From Oscillatoria acuminata PCC 6304 (lineage in GTDB: Bacteria > Cyanobacteriota > Cyanobacteriia > Cyanobacteriales > Laspinemataceae), in assembly GCF_000317105.1 (NCBI RefSeq), contig NC_019693.1, forward strand, positions 2,542,001 through 2,606,000: DNA of 64,000 nt, in the 5' to 3' direction. This document shows, piece after piece, positions 1 through 8,037 of the stretch (the first letter of the stretch is position 1; each line of letters begins with the position of its first letter). The notes under the pieces are model-generated. The model did not search any database. It was not told the DNA's origin and saw nothing but the letters and a program-made list of their open reading frames with translations. A program made the translations under genes and the position numbers.

Positions 1-20
1 TCGTGGATTCTGCCCGGTGT

Positions 21-66
21 GGGTATTCAAATGAATACCCCAAGCCTGAATAGGCTTTTTGTTTTT
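21..66 (+). terminator. Double hairpin with T-tract, probable intrinsic terminator
   Basis: Two adjacent hairpins: an 8-bp stem with a 4-nt loop (GGGTATTC/GAATACCC, 21-40), then AAGCCT-gaat-AGGCTT followed by a T-rich run (42-66). The second has the form of a rho-independent terminator, presumably for a gene ending before the window. What that gene is cannot be seen. Confidence 0.5.
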
Positions 67-89
67 TACAAGTTTATTCAGTGAATATA

Positions 90-310
90 GCTTTTGACAG
101 GCGCACGGTATTTCAACCGTACCATACCTCCCCGTGCAGTTCGGGGCACCTTGTCGGACGACAGGCGCACGGTATTTCAACCGTACCATACCTCCCCGTG
201 CAGTTCGGGGCACCTCATCGTCGGGTTGTCGGACGACAGGCGCACGGTATTTCAACCGTACCATACCTCCCCGTGCAGTTCGGGGCACCTCATCGTCGGG
301 TTGTCTGCAG
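90..310. repeat. Three-copy hairpin repeat (units of 64-75 bp)
   Basis: Three near-identical units start at about 96, 160 and 235. Each contains the small stem ACGGT-N6-ACCGT, then CCCCG-N7-CGGGG, and between units a TGTCG-ga-CGACA palindrome. Spacing is 64 then 75 bp; the longer unit carries an extra CATCGTCGGG segment. All ORFs across it are products of the repeat in different frames, so it is treated as non-coding. It may be an array of REP-like elements or the hairpin-rich end of an IS200/IS605-type element entering from the left; the window does not decide. Confidence 0.7.
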
Positions 311-455
311 CAATTCTCATTATGGAAATTTTGCTCAATCTTATTGAGAACAGTCTCAAGAGTGCTTCTTGAAAGCCCCATTCCTTCGTTCAAGGTTTGG
401 CCTCCTGGACAGGATGCTGGTCAAAATGAGAATTGCTGGGTTGTCTGACGACAAC
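308..455. repeat. Inverted repeat pair downstream of the hairpin array
   Basis: A perfect 14-bp inverted repeat (CAGCAATTCTCATT at 308-321; complement at 425-438) encloses about 100 bp. GGTTGTCTG flanks both arms, and the right arm is followed by the palindrome GTTGTC-tgac-GACAAC (440-455). This could be a small non-autonomous element. The stretch from 456 to 643 shows nothing else I can support. Confidence 0.5.
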
Positions 456-696
456 TGATTAGACTTAATCAAATTGTAGTATAATAGATAGCTTTTTGTC
501 AAGTCAATTGTCCATTTAAGCCGAAACAGGAGTTCCCAACCTCCCTGTAGTACCTTGTCCGGTCTCAAATAGTAGGTAAAGAGACCCCTTCTCCGGCTGG
601 GCTTCTGCTAGAGAACCAGTCGTTTTCTGGGTATCGTTCCAGCCTACCATCTGTAGCCATTTTCTCTGCCCCATTGTATCCAAGCGGCTGCCATCT

Positions 697-836
697 GGGG
701 TAACCGTCCCCGCTGTTCTGGTTGCACTGGATTAGCCCCTGTAATCGCTTGCAATGCCCAAAACCAGGGGTAACCGTCCCCGCTGTTCTGGTTGCACTGG
801 ATTAGCCCCTGTAATCGCTTGCAATGCCCAAAACCA
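697..836. repeat. Exact 70-bp tandem duplication
   Basis: Bases 697-766 and 767-836 are identical. Because 70 is not a multiple of 3, the duplication shifts the reading frame of the minus-strand gene that contains it. Removing one copy restores an open frame to a stop at 644-646. Confidence 0.95.
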
Positions 837-1070
837 ATGGTCGGGTTCCTGTTCTAATTCCCTTAAAATTAGAGGGACAACGGGTTGACCCATGCCAATT
901 ATCCTTTGGTATGCGGGGTGCAGGGACATTTTTGTAACTAAAGACATCATGCCGGTTTCCCGTCGCCACTGTTGAGCCAGTTCTAAAAATCGGGTTTCTA
1001 TATCCGCTGGTTCTAAAATCGGGTAAGCCCAATTTGAATTAACTTCCGAAATTGGGTAATTATTTTCCAT
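732..1070 (-). CDS. Conserved cyanobacterial hypothetical protein with frameshifted C-terminus
   Basis: A 112-residue product with the core HPAYQRIIGMGQPVVPLILR followed by ELEQEPDHWFWALQAITG, a pattern I recognise from a small cyanobacterial family often encoded near toxin-antitoxin-like genes; its function is unknown. The start is supported by CAGGAG just upstream. The last 11 residues (LVLGIASDYRG) arise from reading the second copy of a 70-bp tandem duplication in the wrong frame. Without the duplication the protein would run on as QMAAAWIQWGRENGYRW to a stop at 644-646, total 118 residues, which is family-like. So this is a recently mutated gene that lost its conserved tail; it may or may not still work. 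It lies 33 bp after the antitoxin-like gene and is probably co-transcribed with it. Confidence 0.75.
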   Translation of the reverse strand: MENNYPISEVNSNWAYPILEPADIETRFLELAQQWRRETGMMSLVTKMSLHPAYQRIIGMGQPVVPLILRELEQEPDHWFWALQAITGANPVQPEQRGRLPLVLGIASDYRG

Positions 1071-1103
1071 TTCTCCTGCCTGCCCTCTAGTAAAATCAAC
1101 CTT

Positions 1104-1328
1104 TTATTCTTGTACACTCGAACCCCAAACATCACGGCGAGCTTCATCAATTTCCTCCGCTGAAGGTGCGGTTCCCAAGTCGGCACAAAGTCCCCACAAA
1201 GAGCGGCGGGGTTGGGAATCGGTAGGCGGTAATTCTCGCTGAATTTCCAGGGCAAGTTGCTCAATTAAGCGAACTTTATCGCTCAGGGAAAGTTGTTTTG
1301 CTAATTGCAAAACTTGTTCTAGGGTCAT
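1104..1328 (-). CDS. Small VapB/DUF2281-like antitoxin protein
   Basis: A 74-residue protein beginning MTLEQVLQLAKQLSLSDKVR and ending in a segment with EIDEARRDVWG. This two-part pattern (N-terminal 'lsl.dk.rLieqla', C-terminal 'lG.aPsaeeIdeaRremW') is typical of cyanobacterial antitoxin-like proteins usually paired with PIN-domain toxins. Here no PIN gene follows; the next gene is the disrupted hypothetical protein. I chose the ATG at 1328; an upstream TTG at 1343 is possible but has no clear ribosome binding site. Antitoxin function is inferred from family resemblance only. Confidence 0.6.
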   Translation of the reverse strand: MTLEQVLQLAKQLSLSDKVRLIEQLALEIQRELPPTDSQPRRSLWGLCADLGTAPSAEEIDEARRDVWGSSVQE

Positions 1329-1421
1329 AGGAAGAAGTATCAAACAGAGGTCAATAATTTTGCTCAGGATATGCAGGTAGTCGGGTTTGGGAAACTCTGA
1401 GATTAGGGGTGGAAATTCGAG

Positions 1422-4400
1422 TCATTCGATAAGGTTATTTTTCTGTCCCACTCCTGATCTCCCCACTTCTATCTGTTTGAGGGCATCTTTTGCTTGTTGG
1501 CATTCTGGTTTTCCTTGCTGGCATAATAGCTGTTCCCCTTTCTGTATATCCTCTATGCCACCCTGTTTGTCTTCTGAGAGATAACGGGCAACACCTCTGT
1601 TGTAGTAAGCATCAGCATACTGGGGATTAATTTTAATCGCTTCGGTGAAGTCAGAGATTGCTCCCGGCATATCTTCTGACATAGAACTGACAATACCCCG
1701 GTTGAGATAAGCATCAGCATACTGGGGATTAATTTTAATCGCTTCGGTGAAGTCAGAGATTGCTCCTGGCATATCTTCTAATATAGAACTGGCAACACCC
1801 CGGTTGTAGTAAGCATCAGCATACTGGGGATTAATTTTAATCGCTTCGGTGAAGTCAGAGATTGCGCCGGACAAGTCTCCTGAATTCCTACGGGCATTAC
1901 CCCTATTGTTGTAAGCTAAGGCTAACTGGGGATTGATTTTAATCGCTTGGTTGTAGTCATCTATTGCCCCCGCCAAATCTCCTGAGTCTTTACGGGCATT
2001 ACCCCTATTGTTATAAGCCAAGGCATACTGGGGATTGATTTTAATCGTTTCAGTGAAGTCCGAGATCGCCCCCGGCAAGTCTCCTGAGTGGGCACGAGCA
2101 ATACCTCGACGGACATAAGCCTCGGCATCTTGGGGATTGATTTTAATCGCTTGGTTGTAGTCATCTATTGCCCCAGACAAATCTCCTGAATCTTTACGAG
2201 CATAACCTCGGTTGTAATACGCCCCAGCATACAGGGGATTGAGTTCAATCGCTTTGGTATAGTCTGCGATTGCCCCGGACAAATCTCCTGAATCTTTACG
2301 GGCAACACCTCGGTTGTTATAAGCGTCGGCATATTGAGGATTGAGATCAATCGCTTTGGTGTAGTCTGCGATCACCCCCTGCCAATCTCCTGATTCCTTA
2401 CGGGCATTACCCCGGTTATAGTAAGCATTGGTATTCTGGGGATTGATTTTAATCGCTTGGTTGAAGTCATCTATCGCCCCCTGCACATCTCCTAGGTCCT
2501 TACGGATAGCACCACGGTTGTTGTAAGCCCAGGAATGGGGTGTAATGTCAATAGCTATAGTGTAAGCCGCCACAGCTTCCTGGTAGCGATTTAATGCTGA
2601 CAGTATTCCTGCGCGAAACATATAAAGCACGGCATCCTGATTTTGGCGTTGAATCGCTTGATCGATTGATGCCAGAGCCTGTGGGTATTGTTTTAAAAAT
2701 AACAGTGATTTACCCTGCTCTCGCCATGCTTCATGGGGTGTATTATCAATGACAATCGCTTGCTCAAAAGACCAGACTGCCTCTCTATCCCGGTCTGCTG
2801 CACTTAACGCTAAACCCCTGGCGTACCAAGCAGCATAGGAATTGCGGTTAAGGTGAATCGCTTGATTAAATGCCTCAATTGCTTGCTCAGAACGACCCAC
2901 CCGCCAGAGTTGATTGCCATAGTTAATCCAATCCCTAGCAGTGGCATCTTGTTTGGGGGCTGTTTTTTGAGTGACCGCTAGAGCCGCAATCATGTCTACA
3001 AACTTATGTATATCCTTATGTATATCTAATTCTGGAGGGGGATCAGTTTCTACCTGCAACCACTCCCGCTCAATTCCCCATACTTGCAAACTGCCTAACA
3101 GCGTATTCGCGGGTATGCCCAAACTTCGCCCCAGTTGCACGCCCCCAAATTCTCCACTTTCAGCCCGTCCGTGGATACCCACCACTCGTCCTTGGATATC
3201 CAATACTGGCCCCCCGCTCATCCCTCCCTGGGTGCTATTAGTGTACACCATCTCGTATCCCTGAGTCAGAGATGCGGTGTTTTGGGCTGCCAGTGAGCTC
3301 TGTTCTGAACTAAATAGGAATCCTGGAGTAAACTCAAAGTACCGATTTCTCAGAGATTCTCCCTTGGGCCAACCGGCAGTAAACACCCACGGGCGCTCCT
3401 CTTCTTTCACCCGATAATCAGCTAAAGTCGCGATCGAATAGATTTCATTACTGATGAACTGCACCAACGCCACGTCTTGACCGTCCTGTTGTTTGATTTT
3501 GCTGTAATCAATCCGGTAACGGCGACCGTCTGGAGCAATCAGTTCATAATTTTGGCCTGAAGATTCCACCACATGGCGTGCGGTGGCTACATAATAAGTG
3601 TTTTTCTGTTTGGCAATGATGACCCCAGAGCCTGGGATGGGATCTAATGATGGATATTTTTTATCCCGCGCCTCGATGCGAACTGTTACCGCTTTAGCAT
3701 TGTCATAGACTTGCTTCGCCACTCCCGTCAGAGAGGGTTCGGCTTCTTTCATCATTGCCGGTGCTGCTTCGGCCAACACCGACACAGGCAACCCCCAACT
3801 TAGTCCCACCATCTTTTGGCGTTCTCTGTCTGTGGGCCGATCGCCATTGGCATATACAAAGGGGTCGCCAAATAGGGGATTCCCCTGTCGGCCATTAAAG
3901 CCGATGATATCCCCTTGGCGGTTGAGAATTGGTCCGCCACTCATGCCGTTTTGGATGGGATTACTGTACCCCAGTTGATATCCTTGTTCTAAGGCTTGGT
4001 CTGGGATGAGGGAGACTGTCCCTTCGGTGACGATGCTGGTGGGGGTGGGGGATTCAGCGGGAAAACCTGCCGCCCAGACTTTTTCCCCGGGTTTTAATGC
4101 CAGGTCAGACTTAGGAAATGTCCCCACGTCATACGTTTTATCGGCGTTAAATTCCAGCAAGCCTAAGTCGTTATCCTGAAAGTTGATATTTTCCCCTCTA
4201 ACTATTGTGGCGGGATAATCTAAGCCGTCTGATGTTTGGATGCGGATATTTGCGACCGATATCAATTCATCCTCTTTGTTGGTTTCCAGACGATATTTGC
4301 TGGTTCCCTGGACTGCCTGCAAAACGTGCTGATTGGTGACTACGGTATAGGTTCTGCCTACTTTTCTGATGATGGTTCCGGAACCGGCTGACTCACCCCC

Positions 4401-4571
4401 GATGACTTTTACGGTAATGGCTGAGGCGAGTTGGTGCAATTCTTCTGGGGATAAGTTCGGGTTAATCTGGGGTTGGGAAATACTCGGCAATATCTGGCAG
4501 CTATGCAGGGTTGGGGTGAGCAAAAGGAGCGCACCCACGAGGAGCATTTCTGAGGGTTTGTTAATCACCAT
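1422..4571 (-). CDS. Lipoprotein with two trypsin-like serine protease domains and about 14 TPR repeats
   Basis: A 1049-residue protein. A signal peptide ends in a lipobox (LHSC, Cys25), predicting a membrane-anchored lipoprotein. Two trypsin-like domains (Trypsin_2 type) follow, each with an intact triad: His82, Asp135, Ser211 (GMSGGP) and His333, Asp366, Ser452 (GMSGGP). From about residue 560 to 1040 there are roughly 14 TPR units of 34 residues, the last ten very similar to each other (GDLSGAISDFTEAIKINPQ-like), which suggests recent amplification. GGAGGA lies directly before the ATG. It is followed upstream in the same orientation by the COP23 gene. Likely role: periplasmic proteolysis or scaffold formation on TPR partners; substrates unknown. 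The protease-TPR architecture is common in Oscillatoriales. Confidence 0.85.
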   Translation of the reverse strand: MVINKPSEMLLVGALLLLTPTLHSCQILPSISQPQINPNLSPEELHQLASAITVKVIGGESAGSGTIIRKVGRTYTVVTNQHVLQAVQGTSKYRLETNKEDELISVANIRIQTSDGLDYPATIVRGENINFQDNDLGLLEFNADKTYDVGTFPKSDLALKPGEKVWAAGFPAESPTPTSIVTEGTVSLIPDQALEQGYQLGYSNPIQNGMSGGPILNRQGDIIGFNGRQGNPLFGDPFVYANGDRPTDRERQKMVGLSWGLPVSVLAEAAPAMMKEAEPSLTGVAKQVYDNAKAVTVRIEARDKKYPSLDPIPGSGVIIAKQKNTYYVATARHVVESSGQNYELIAPDGRRYRIDYSKIKQQDGQDVALVQFISNEIYSIATLADYRVKEEERPWVFTAGWPKGESLRNRYFEFTPGFLFSSEQSSLAAQNTASLTQGYEMVYTNSTQGGMSGGPVLDIQGRVVGIHGRAESGEFGGVQLGRSLGIPANTLLGSLQVWGIEREWLQVETDPPPELDIHKDIHKFVDMIAALAVTQKTAPKQDATARDWINYGNQLWRVGRSEQAIEAFNQAIHLNRNSYAAWYARGLALSAADRDREAVWSFEQAIVIDNTPHEAWREQGKSLLFLKQYPQALASIDQAIQRQNQDAVLYMFRAGILSALNRYQEAVAAYTIAIDITPHSWAYNNRGAIRKDLGDVQGAIDDFNQAIKINPQNTNAYYNRGNARKESGDWQGVIADYTKAIDLNPQYADAYNNRGVARKDSGDLSGAIADYTKAIELNPLYAGAYYNRGYARKDSGDLSGAIDDYNQAIKINPQDAEAYVRRGIARAHSGDLPGAISDFTETIKINPQYALAYNNRGNARKDSGDLAGAIDDYNQAIKINPQLALAYNNRGNARRNSGDLSGAISDFTEAIKINPQYADAYYNRGVASSILEDMPGAISDFTEAIKINPQYADAYLNRGIVSSMSEDMPGAISDFTEAIKINPQYADAYYNRGVARYLSEDKQGGIEDIQKGEQLLCQQGKPECQQAKDALKQIEVGRSGVGQKNNLIE
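1590..2960. repeat. 102-bp in-frame tandem repeats encoding TPR units
   Basis: DNA repeats with a 102-bp period encode the TPR array of the protease lipoprotein. Neighbouring units between about 1600 and 2470 share long identical stretches, so unit number is likely to vary between strains by recombination and may be prone to assembly error. Confidence 0.8.
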
Positions 4572-4645
4572 TTCCTCCAGTGGCGGTTCAAGATGAGCAG
4601 GGGAGGGAGAATGTGGAACGGTCCTATTTCTCCGGCTTTTGAGGG

Positions 4646-5176
4646 TTATTCAATGGGTGCATTTTGGAGAATGTCGCTCAGGGGAACATAGACTTTAAAA
4701 CTGCCACTTTGAGGAATTGGACCCATCGCACTCCCTCGACCCAATTCCCTTAACATTTCTCGGACGGTTTTTGGGTCATCTTCCGGGCGCAGGGTAAATA
4801 ACATTAAGCCGCATCGTTCAGTCTCATCGATCGCCGCACAAACGACGGGTAAATTATTCTGTGTATCGTTGGTGATATAGTTCAGTTGGTTATTATCCGC
4901 AGCTTGCTGGAATTTGGGAGAAACTTCCTGGCAACGAGCTTCGGGAGTCCAGCCGGATGCGGTAAAATATTCTGATTTCCAGCGAATAAAGGCTTGTTTT
5001 CCTCGGGGGGTTTCGGCGTAGGTGGTGTAGGTCCCTTGAGGGTCTTGTCCGCAGAAGAAACGCGGGGTGGCAACGGCACTGTTGCTGGTTTGTGCGCCGC
5101 AACTGGCTAAACCCAAAGCAAGGAGGGTTAAACCGAAGCCGGTGCAAAGTTTAAGGGTGAAAGGCGGGGTGAACAT
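4646..5176 (-). CDS. COP23-domain lipoprotein
   Basis: A 176-residue secreted lipoprotein: N-terminal hydrophobic segment and lipobox LASC (Cys26), then a domain with FFCGQD, AFIRWKSEYF, TPEARCQEVSPKFQ, LPVVCAA and ERCGLMLFTLRPEDD. This Cys-spaced pattern matches the cyanobacterial COP23 family (circadian oscillating polypeptide, first described as a peripheral membrane protein in Cyanothece). Biochemical function is unknown. An AGGGAG motif lies 9 nt before the ATG. It precedes the protease-TPR lipoprotein on the same strand with a 74-bp gap, so the two may be co-transcribed; both are predicted envelope lipoproteins. Confidence 0.8.
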   Translation of the reverse strand: MFTPPFTLKLCTGFGLTLLALGLASCGAQTSNSAVATPRFFCGQDPQGTYTTYAETPRGKQAFIRWKSEYFTASGWTPEARCQEVSPKFQQAADNNQLNYITNDTQNNLPVVCAAIDETERCGLMLFTLRPEDDPKTVREMLRELGRGSAMGPIPQSGSFKVYVPLSDILQNAPIE

Positions 5177-5281
5177 TGGGGTAAGCTCCCTTGGCTTGAG
5201 GGATATGATTTAGTATCATAACTATTTATTAGGGTGGTGGCTAGGGAATTATGCAGATTGTTACAGTGGGCGTTAAAACTT

Positions 5282-5308
5282 GTAGGGGCGCAATGCTTGC
5301 GCCCCTAC
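5282..5308. repeat. GTAGGGGCGCA palindrome
   Basis: An 11-bp perfect stem with 5-nt loop (GTAGGGGCGCA-atgct-TGCGCCCCTAC). This type of palindrome recurs in cyanobacterial intergenic DNA; another member with a different core is at 34435-34474. Confidence 0.8.
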
Positions 5309-5336
5309 AAATGCACTTGACAGGGCTAATGTTAGA

Positions 5337-5391
5337 GGAGTGCGAGCATCTTGCTCGCTATTGTCCCAAGCGAGCAAGATGCTCGCACTCC
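5337..5391. repeat. 23-bp perfect inverted repeat
   Basis: Arms 5337-5359 and 5369-5391 (GGAGTGCGAGCATCTTGCTC...) are perfectly complementary around a 9-nt loop. It lies between a divergent promoter region and the end of the TPR gene, with no T-tract. It is probably an interspersed palindromic repeat rather than a terminator. Confidence 0.8.
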
Positions 5392-5451
5392 CCAAATTTA
5401 TCTTATAACTCTGGGAACCGCTATAAAATAGGGCGTCAGTACAGTCAAAGT

Positions 5452-5468
5452 CAGAAACCGGGTTTCTG
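5452..5468. repeat. AGAAACC-GGTTTCT palindrome
   Basis: A 17-bp odd palindrome (CAGAAACC-g-GGTTTCTG). Related AAACCCGGGTTT palindromes occur near 7055-7070, 38545-38557 and 38592-38605, so it is a short interspersed family in this genome. Confidence 0.65.
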
Positions 5469-5531
5469 CCTTTATTTAATCCTGTATCAACGCCCTAAAT
5501 TAGATTGTTCAATTGCGTTTTTAAACGGTTT

Positions 5532-6743
5532 TTAAGAACGCATCAACGTATCAAAAGATTCCGTTTCTCGAACGGAGTTAAAGTCAGACTCATGTTGAGC
5601 CATTTCTCTAATTTCGGGATTGAGAGAAATGGCCTGCCGGAGGTTATCCACGGCCATATCTGTATCAGATTTCAAGGCATAGCAGCGCGCTTTTCCGTAC
5701 CAGGCATCGGCTTTGTCGGAACTGGTGCGAATGGCTTTGTTATACGCTGCGATCGCCTCGTCGTAGCGTTCCAATCTTGTATAGGCGACTCCCTGACCTA
5801 AAAACGCTTCATAACACTCAGGATTAATTTCCGTGGCCTTATCATACATCTCCACGGCATTTTCATATTTCCCTTCCCGAAATAACTCATTCCCTTGGGT
5901 GACATAAATGCCAAAAATTTCCTGGAAGGGTTCCTCCATCCGGGTTTGCATTTTCATCGACTCTTCCAGGGTGGTGCGAGCTTCTGAAATTAAATTTTGA
6001 GTCGCTAAGGCCATTGAAATCAACTCGTTTAATTTAGCGGTACTCTTCGGTTCTTCTGAGAGAGCCAAGGGCATTCCATCTTTCTCACTTTTGACCAATC
6101 CTCCTCCCTTCTGTGAGGCCGGGAGTTGTGAGGGAGGGGTTTGTCTGAATTGTTCTCTCACCTCACTTGTAACCTGATTGGCGACGCTTTTTCTGAGCAG
6201 CCAAATTCCGCCCAAGGTTGCTGCCACGGGAAGAACCACTAATCCGGCGATCGCAGCAGCTAAGGGACTCATGGTCCGCATAAAAGCGCGGTCTACTTCC
6301 GCTTGGATCTGCTGTTGAACCGCTGGATCAAGTTCCGAAGTTTGTTGTAACACCTCTTGCTGGGCCGCTTCTGATTCCGGGGCATTCTCCGGTTCATCCT
6401 CTACAGTGGCTGCCGGAGTAGTTTCCGCCGGTGGGGTGGGGTCCGCAGAAGGGGCCGGAGTGACTGCCTCGGGAGTAGATGATGCCGGAGTCTGTTCAAC
6501 AGGGACCAGGGGTCTGGGTGGAGGGGGAGGGGTCGGACGTTGTGCCGTTGCTGCACCCACCGACAGCAAGAGCGTCACCAGAACCAGGGTGCTTTGTCCA
6601 GCGATCCTCGCGCACAGTGCGGTGAGCGGCGCTAGATCCATAGCAGGCGGCATCTCTGGACGAACTGCCTGCTTCGACATAGAAAAGGGATGCCTTACCC
6701 TGAGAGGCCCCCTTGTGTTCCCGACTCGATTTGTCATGGTCAT
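5532..6743 (-). CDS. Membrane-associated TPR protein
   Basis: A 403-residue protein. Residues about 52-67 form a hydrophobic segment ending in AATAQ (signal peptide or anchor), followed by a Pro/Glu/Thr-rich linker, a second hydrophobic segment (about 158-186) and then three TPR-like units (about 285-390; e.g. GNELFREGKYENAVEMYDKA and ALGQGVAYTRLERYDEA-like). AGGTGAG upstream of the ATG supports this start, although it leaves about 50 residues before the hydrophobic segment. Likely a membrane-tethered protein-interaction adaptor; partners unknown. It is monocistronic as far as can be seen, and its 3' side is bounded by palindromes. Confidence 0.7.
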   Translation of the reverse strand: MTMTNRVGNTRGPLRVRHPFSMSKQAVRPEMPPAMDLAPLTALCARIAGQSTLVLVTLLLSVGAATAQRPTPPPPPRPLVPVEQTPASSTPEAVTPAPSADPTPPAETTPAATVEDEPENAPESEAAQQEVLQQTSELDPAVQQQIQAEVDRAFMRTMSPLAAAIAGLVVLPVAATLGGIWLLRKSVANQVTSEVREQFRQTPPSQLPASQKGGGLVKSEKDGMPLALSEEPKSTAKLNELISMALATQNLISEARTTLEESMKMQTRMEEPFQEIFGIYVTQGNELFREGKYENAVEMYDKATEINPECYEAFLGQGVAYTRLERYDEAIAAYNKAIRTSSDKADAWYGKARCYALKSDTDMAVDNLRQAISLNPEIREMAQHESDFNSVRETESFDTLMRS

Positions 6744-7163
6744 GGAAATCTCACCTATTAATCGCTCGACAACTTCACCACTTGGGCATTACTGTAGACG
6801 ATTCTACCGATTTCTCAGGTCTTAATTCTGTGATTTTTAAGGCAAAAAGTCTGCCAATCCAGACAATCCAGGACCGGAGCAATGCTGAGTGGGTTATCTT
6901 TTTTTATCAGTCAAGTTTTTAATCATATCATTCCCTCGATCGCCTATCAAGACGGTCAAATCCATCTCCCCAGGGGTCGGGCTAGGTATTAAATAAACCG
7001 GACAAGCAACCGAGTTTCTAGCCCAGATTTGGTGCTAATTGGCAGGGATTGGGTAAAGAAACCCGGGTTTTAACCGCGACTGAACCGATCGCCGACTCTG
7101 GTATAAAGGGGATGGAAACTCAATATTCTATCTGAATGTCGGAGATGGAGGTCAAGGCAAAAC
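6744..7163. other. Intergenic region, 420 bp, no gene seen
   Basis: This is a divergent region between the TPR gene (minus) and the DUF3598 gene (plus). It holds an AAACCCGGGTTTT palindrome near 7058-7070. Short ORFs here have no recognisable product. It presumably contains promoters for both flanking genes, but no box is clear enough to call. Confidence 0.5.
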
Positions 7164-8018
7164 ATGGGAACGCAATGGGAAAATTTCCTGCAAAATCTGG
7201 GAGAGTGGGAGGGGTCGTTCACGAGACTCTCACCCACGGGCATCTTACTCGAAGATACCCCCACCCGACTTTCATTGGAGGGATTAGACGAAAATCAACA
7301 GGTGCGCCTCACCCTCCGATTTTTTGCCCCAGGGGGTAATTGGCAGACGGACCCCCCGGTTAAGGAAGTGGTCCAAGAATACCAATCTTTGGGGCGGCAT
7401 ATTTTATTTTTTGATTCCGGAGCATTTTCCCAGGCGTCGATGCAACTGTCCCCCGTCTCCAATTTGCTGATTGAGTTCGGGTTTATCTGCGGTAACCGTC
7501 GCTTGCGGGCGGTACATCAATTTGCGGTGGGGGGTGAGGCGGAACGGTTTACCCTGGTGCGAGAAAAGCGGGTGGGTGCGGGGGCGACGGAAAATCCGCC
7601 CCTGACCCTAGAGCAATTGTTGGGACGGTGGGAAGGGGAAGCCCAGACGCTTTTTCCGGATTTGCGAAATCCGGAGACTTTCACAACGACTCTGGAGGTG
7701 CAAAGAACGGGGACAGACGGTGTAGAGCAACGGATTACTTTGGCAAGTGGCAATCATCGCCCTCATGAAATCTTTTCTACGGGGCGCGTTGAAGGATCGA
7801 TGCTGGAGTTCGAGGGGGGTGCTCATCCAGTCCGGGTGTTGATGCTGCCGGATGGGGCTTCCCTGACTTTTCCTCACCGGGTGGAAGTGGGGCAGATGTT
7901 CTTTTTAGAGGCGGGTTGGTTAATTGAACCCACCCTGCGGCAGCGGTTAATGGGCAGTTACAGTCCGAAGGGAGAATGGACCAGCCTCACTTTTGTGACT
8001 GAGCGCAAGGTGGGATAA
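7164..8018 (+). CDS. DUF3598 family protein
   Basis: A 284-residue soluble protein with MGTQWENFLQNLGEWEGSFT at the N-terminus, FFAPGG, HILFFDSGAFSQASMQLSP and GNRRLRAVHQF, then a second half with LLGRWEGEAQTLFPDLR. This matches cyanobacterial DUF3598 proteins, which are predicted to form lipocalin-like beta barrels in two repeats (W-G motif repeated: GEWEGSF and GRWEGEA). Function is unknown; a lipocalin-like fold suggests binding of a small hydrophobic or pigment-like ligand (inference). GGAGG lies about 12 nt before the ATG. It converges on aat with a 19-bp gap. Confidence 0.75.
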   Translation: MGTQWENFLQNLGEWEGSFTRLSPTGILLEDTPTRLSLEGLDENQQVRLTLRFFAPGGNWQTDPPVKEVVQEYQSLGRHILFFDSGAFSQASMQLSPVSNLLIEFGFICGNRRLRAVHQFAVGGEAERFTLVREKRVGAGATENPPLTLEQLLGRWEGEAQTLFPDLRNPETFTTTLEVQRTGTDGVEQRITLASGNHRPHEIFSTGRVEGSMLEFEGGAHPVRVLMLPDGASLTFPHRVEVGQMFFLEAGWLIEPTLRQRLMGSYSPKGEWTSLTFVTERKVG

Positions 8019-8037
8019 GGTCGGGAAGGGGTGGGGG

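Noticed and set aside
81-448. Three overlapping plus-strand ORFs of 88-104 residues
   Set aside because: All are translations of the same hairpin repeat in three frames, with no start signal or independent support.
356-568. Minus-strand ORF of 70 residues
   Set aside because: Runs through the inverted-repeat pair, has no recognisable product and no ribosome binding site.
5251-5801. Plus-strand ORFs of 94 and 98 residues
   Set aside because: The first is translated from two palindromic repeats; the second is antisense to the TPR gene.
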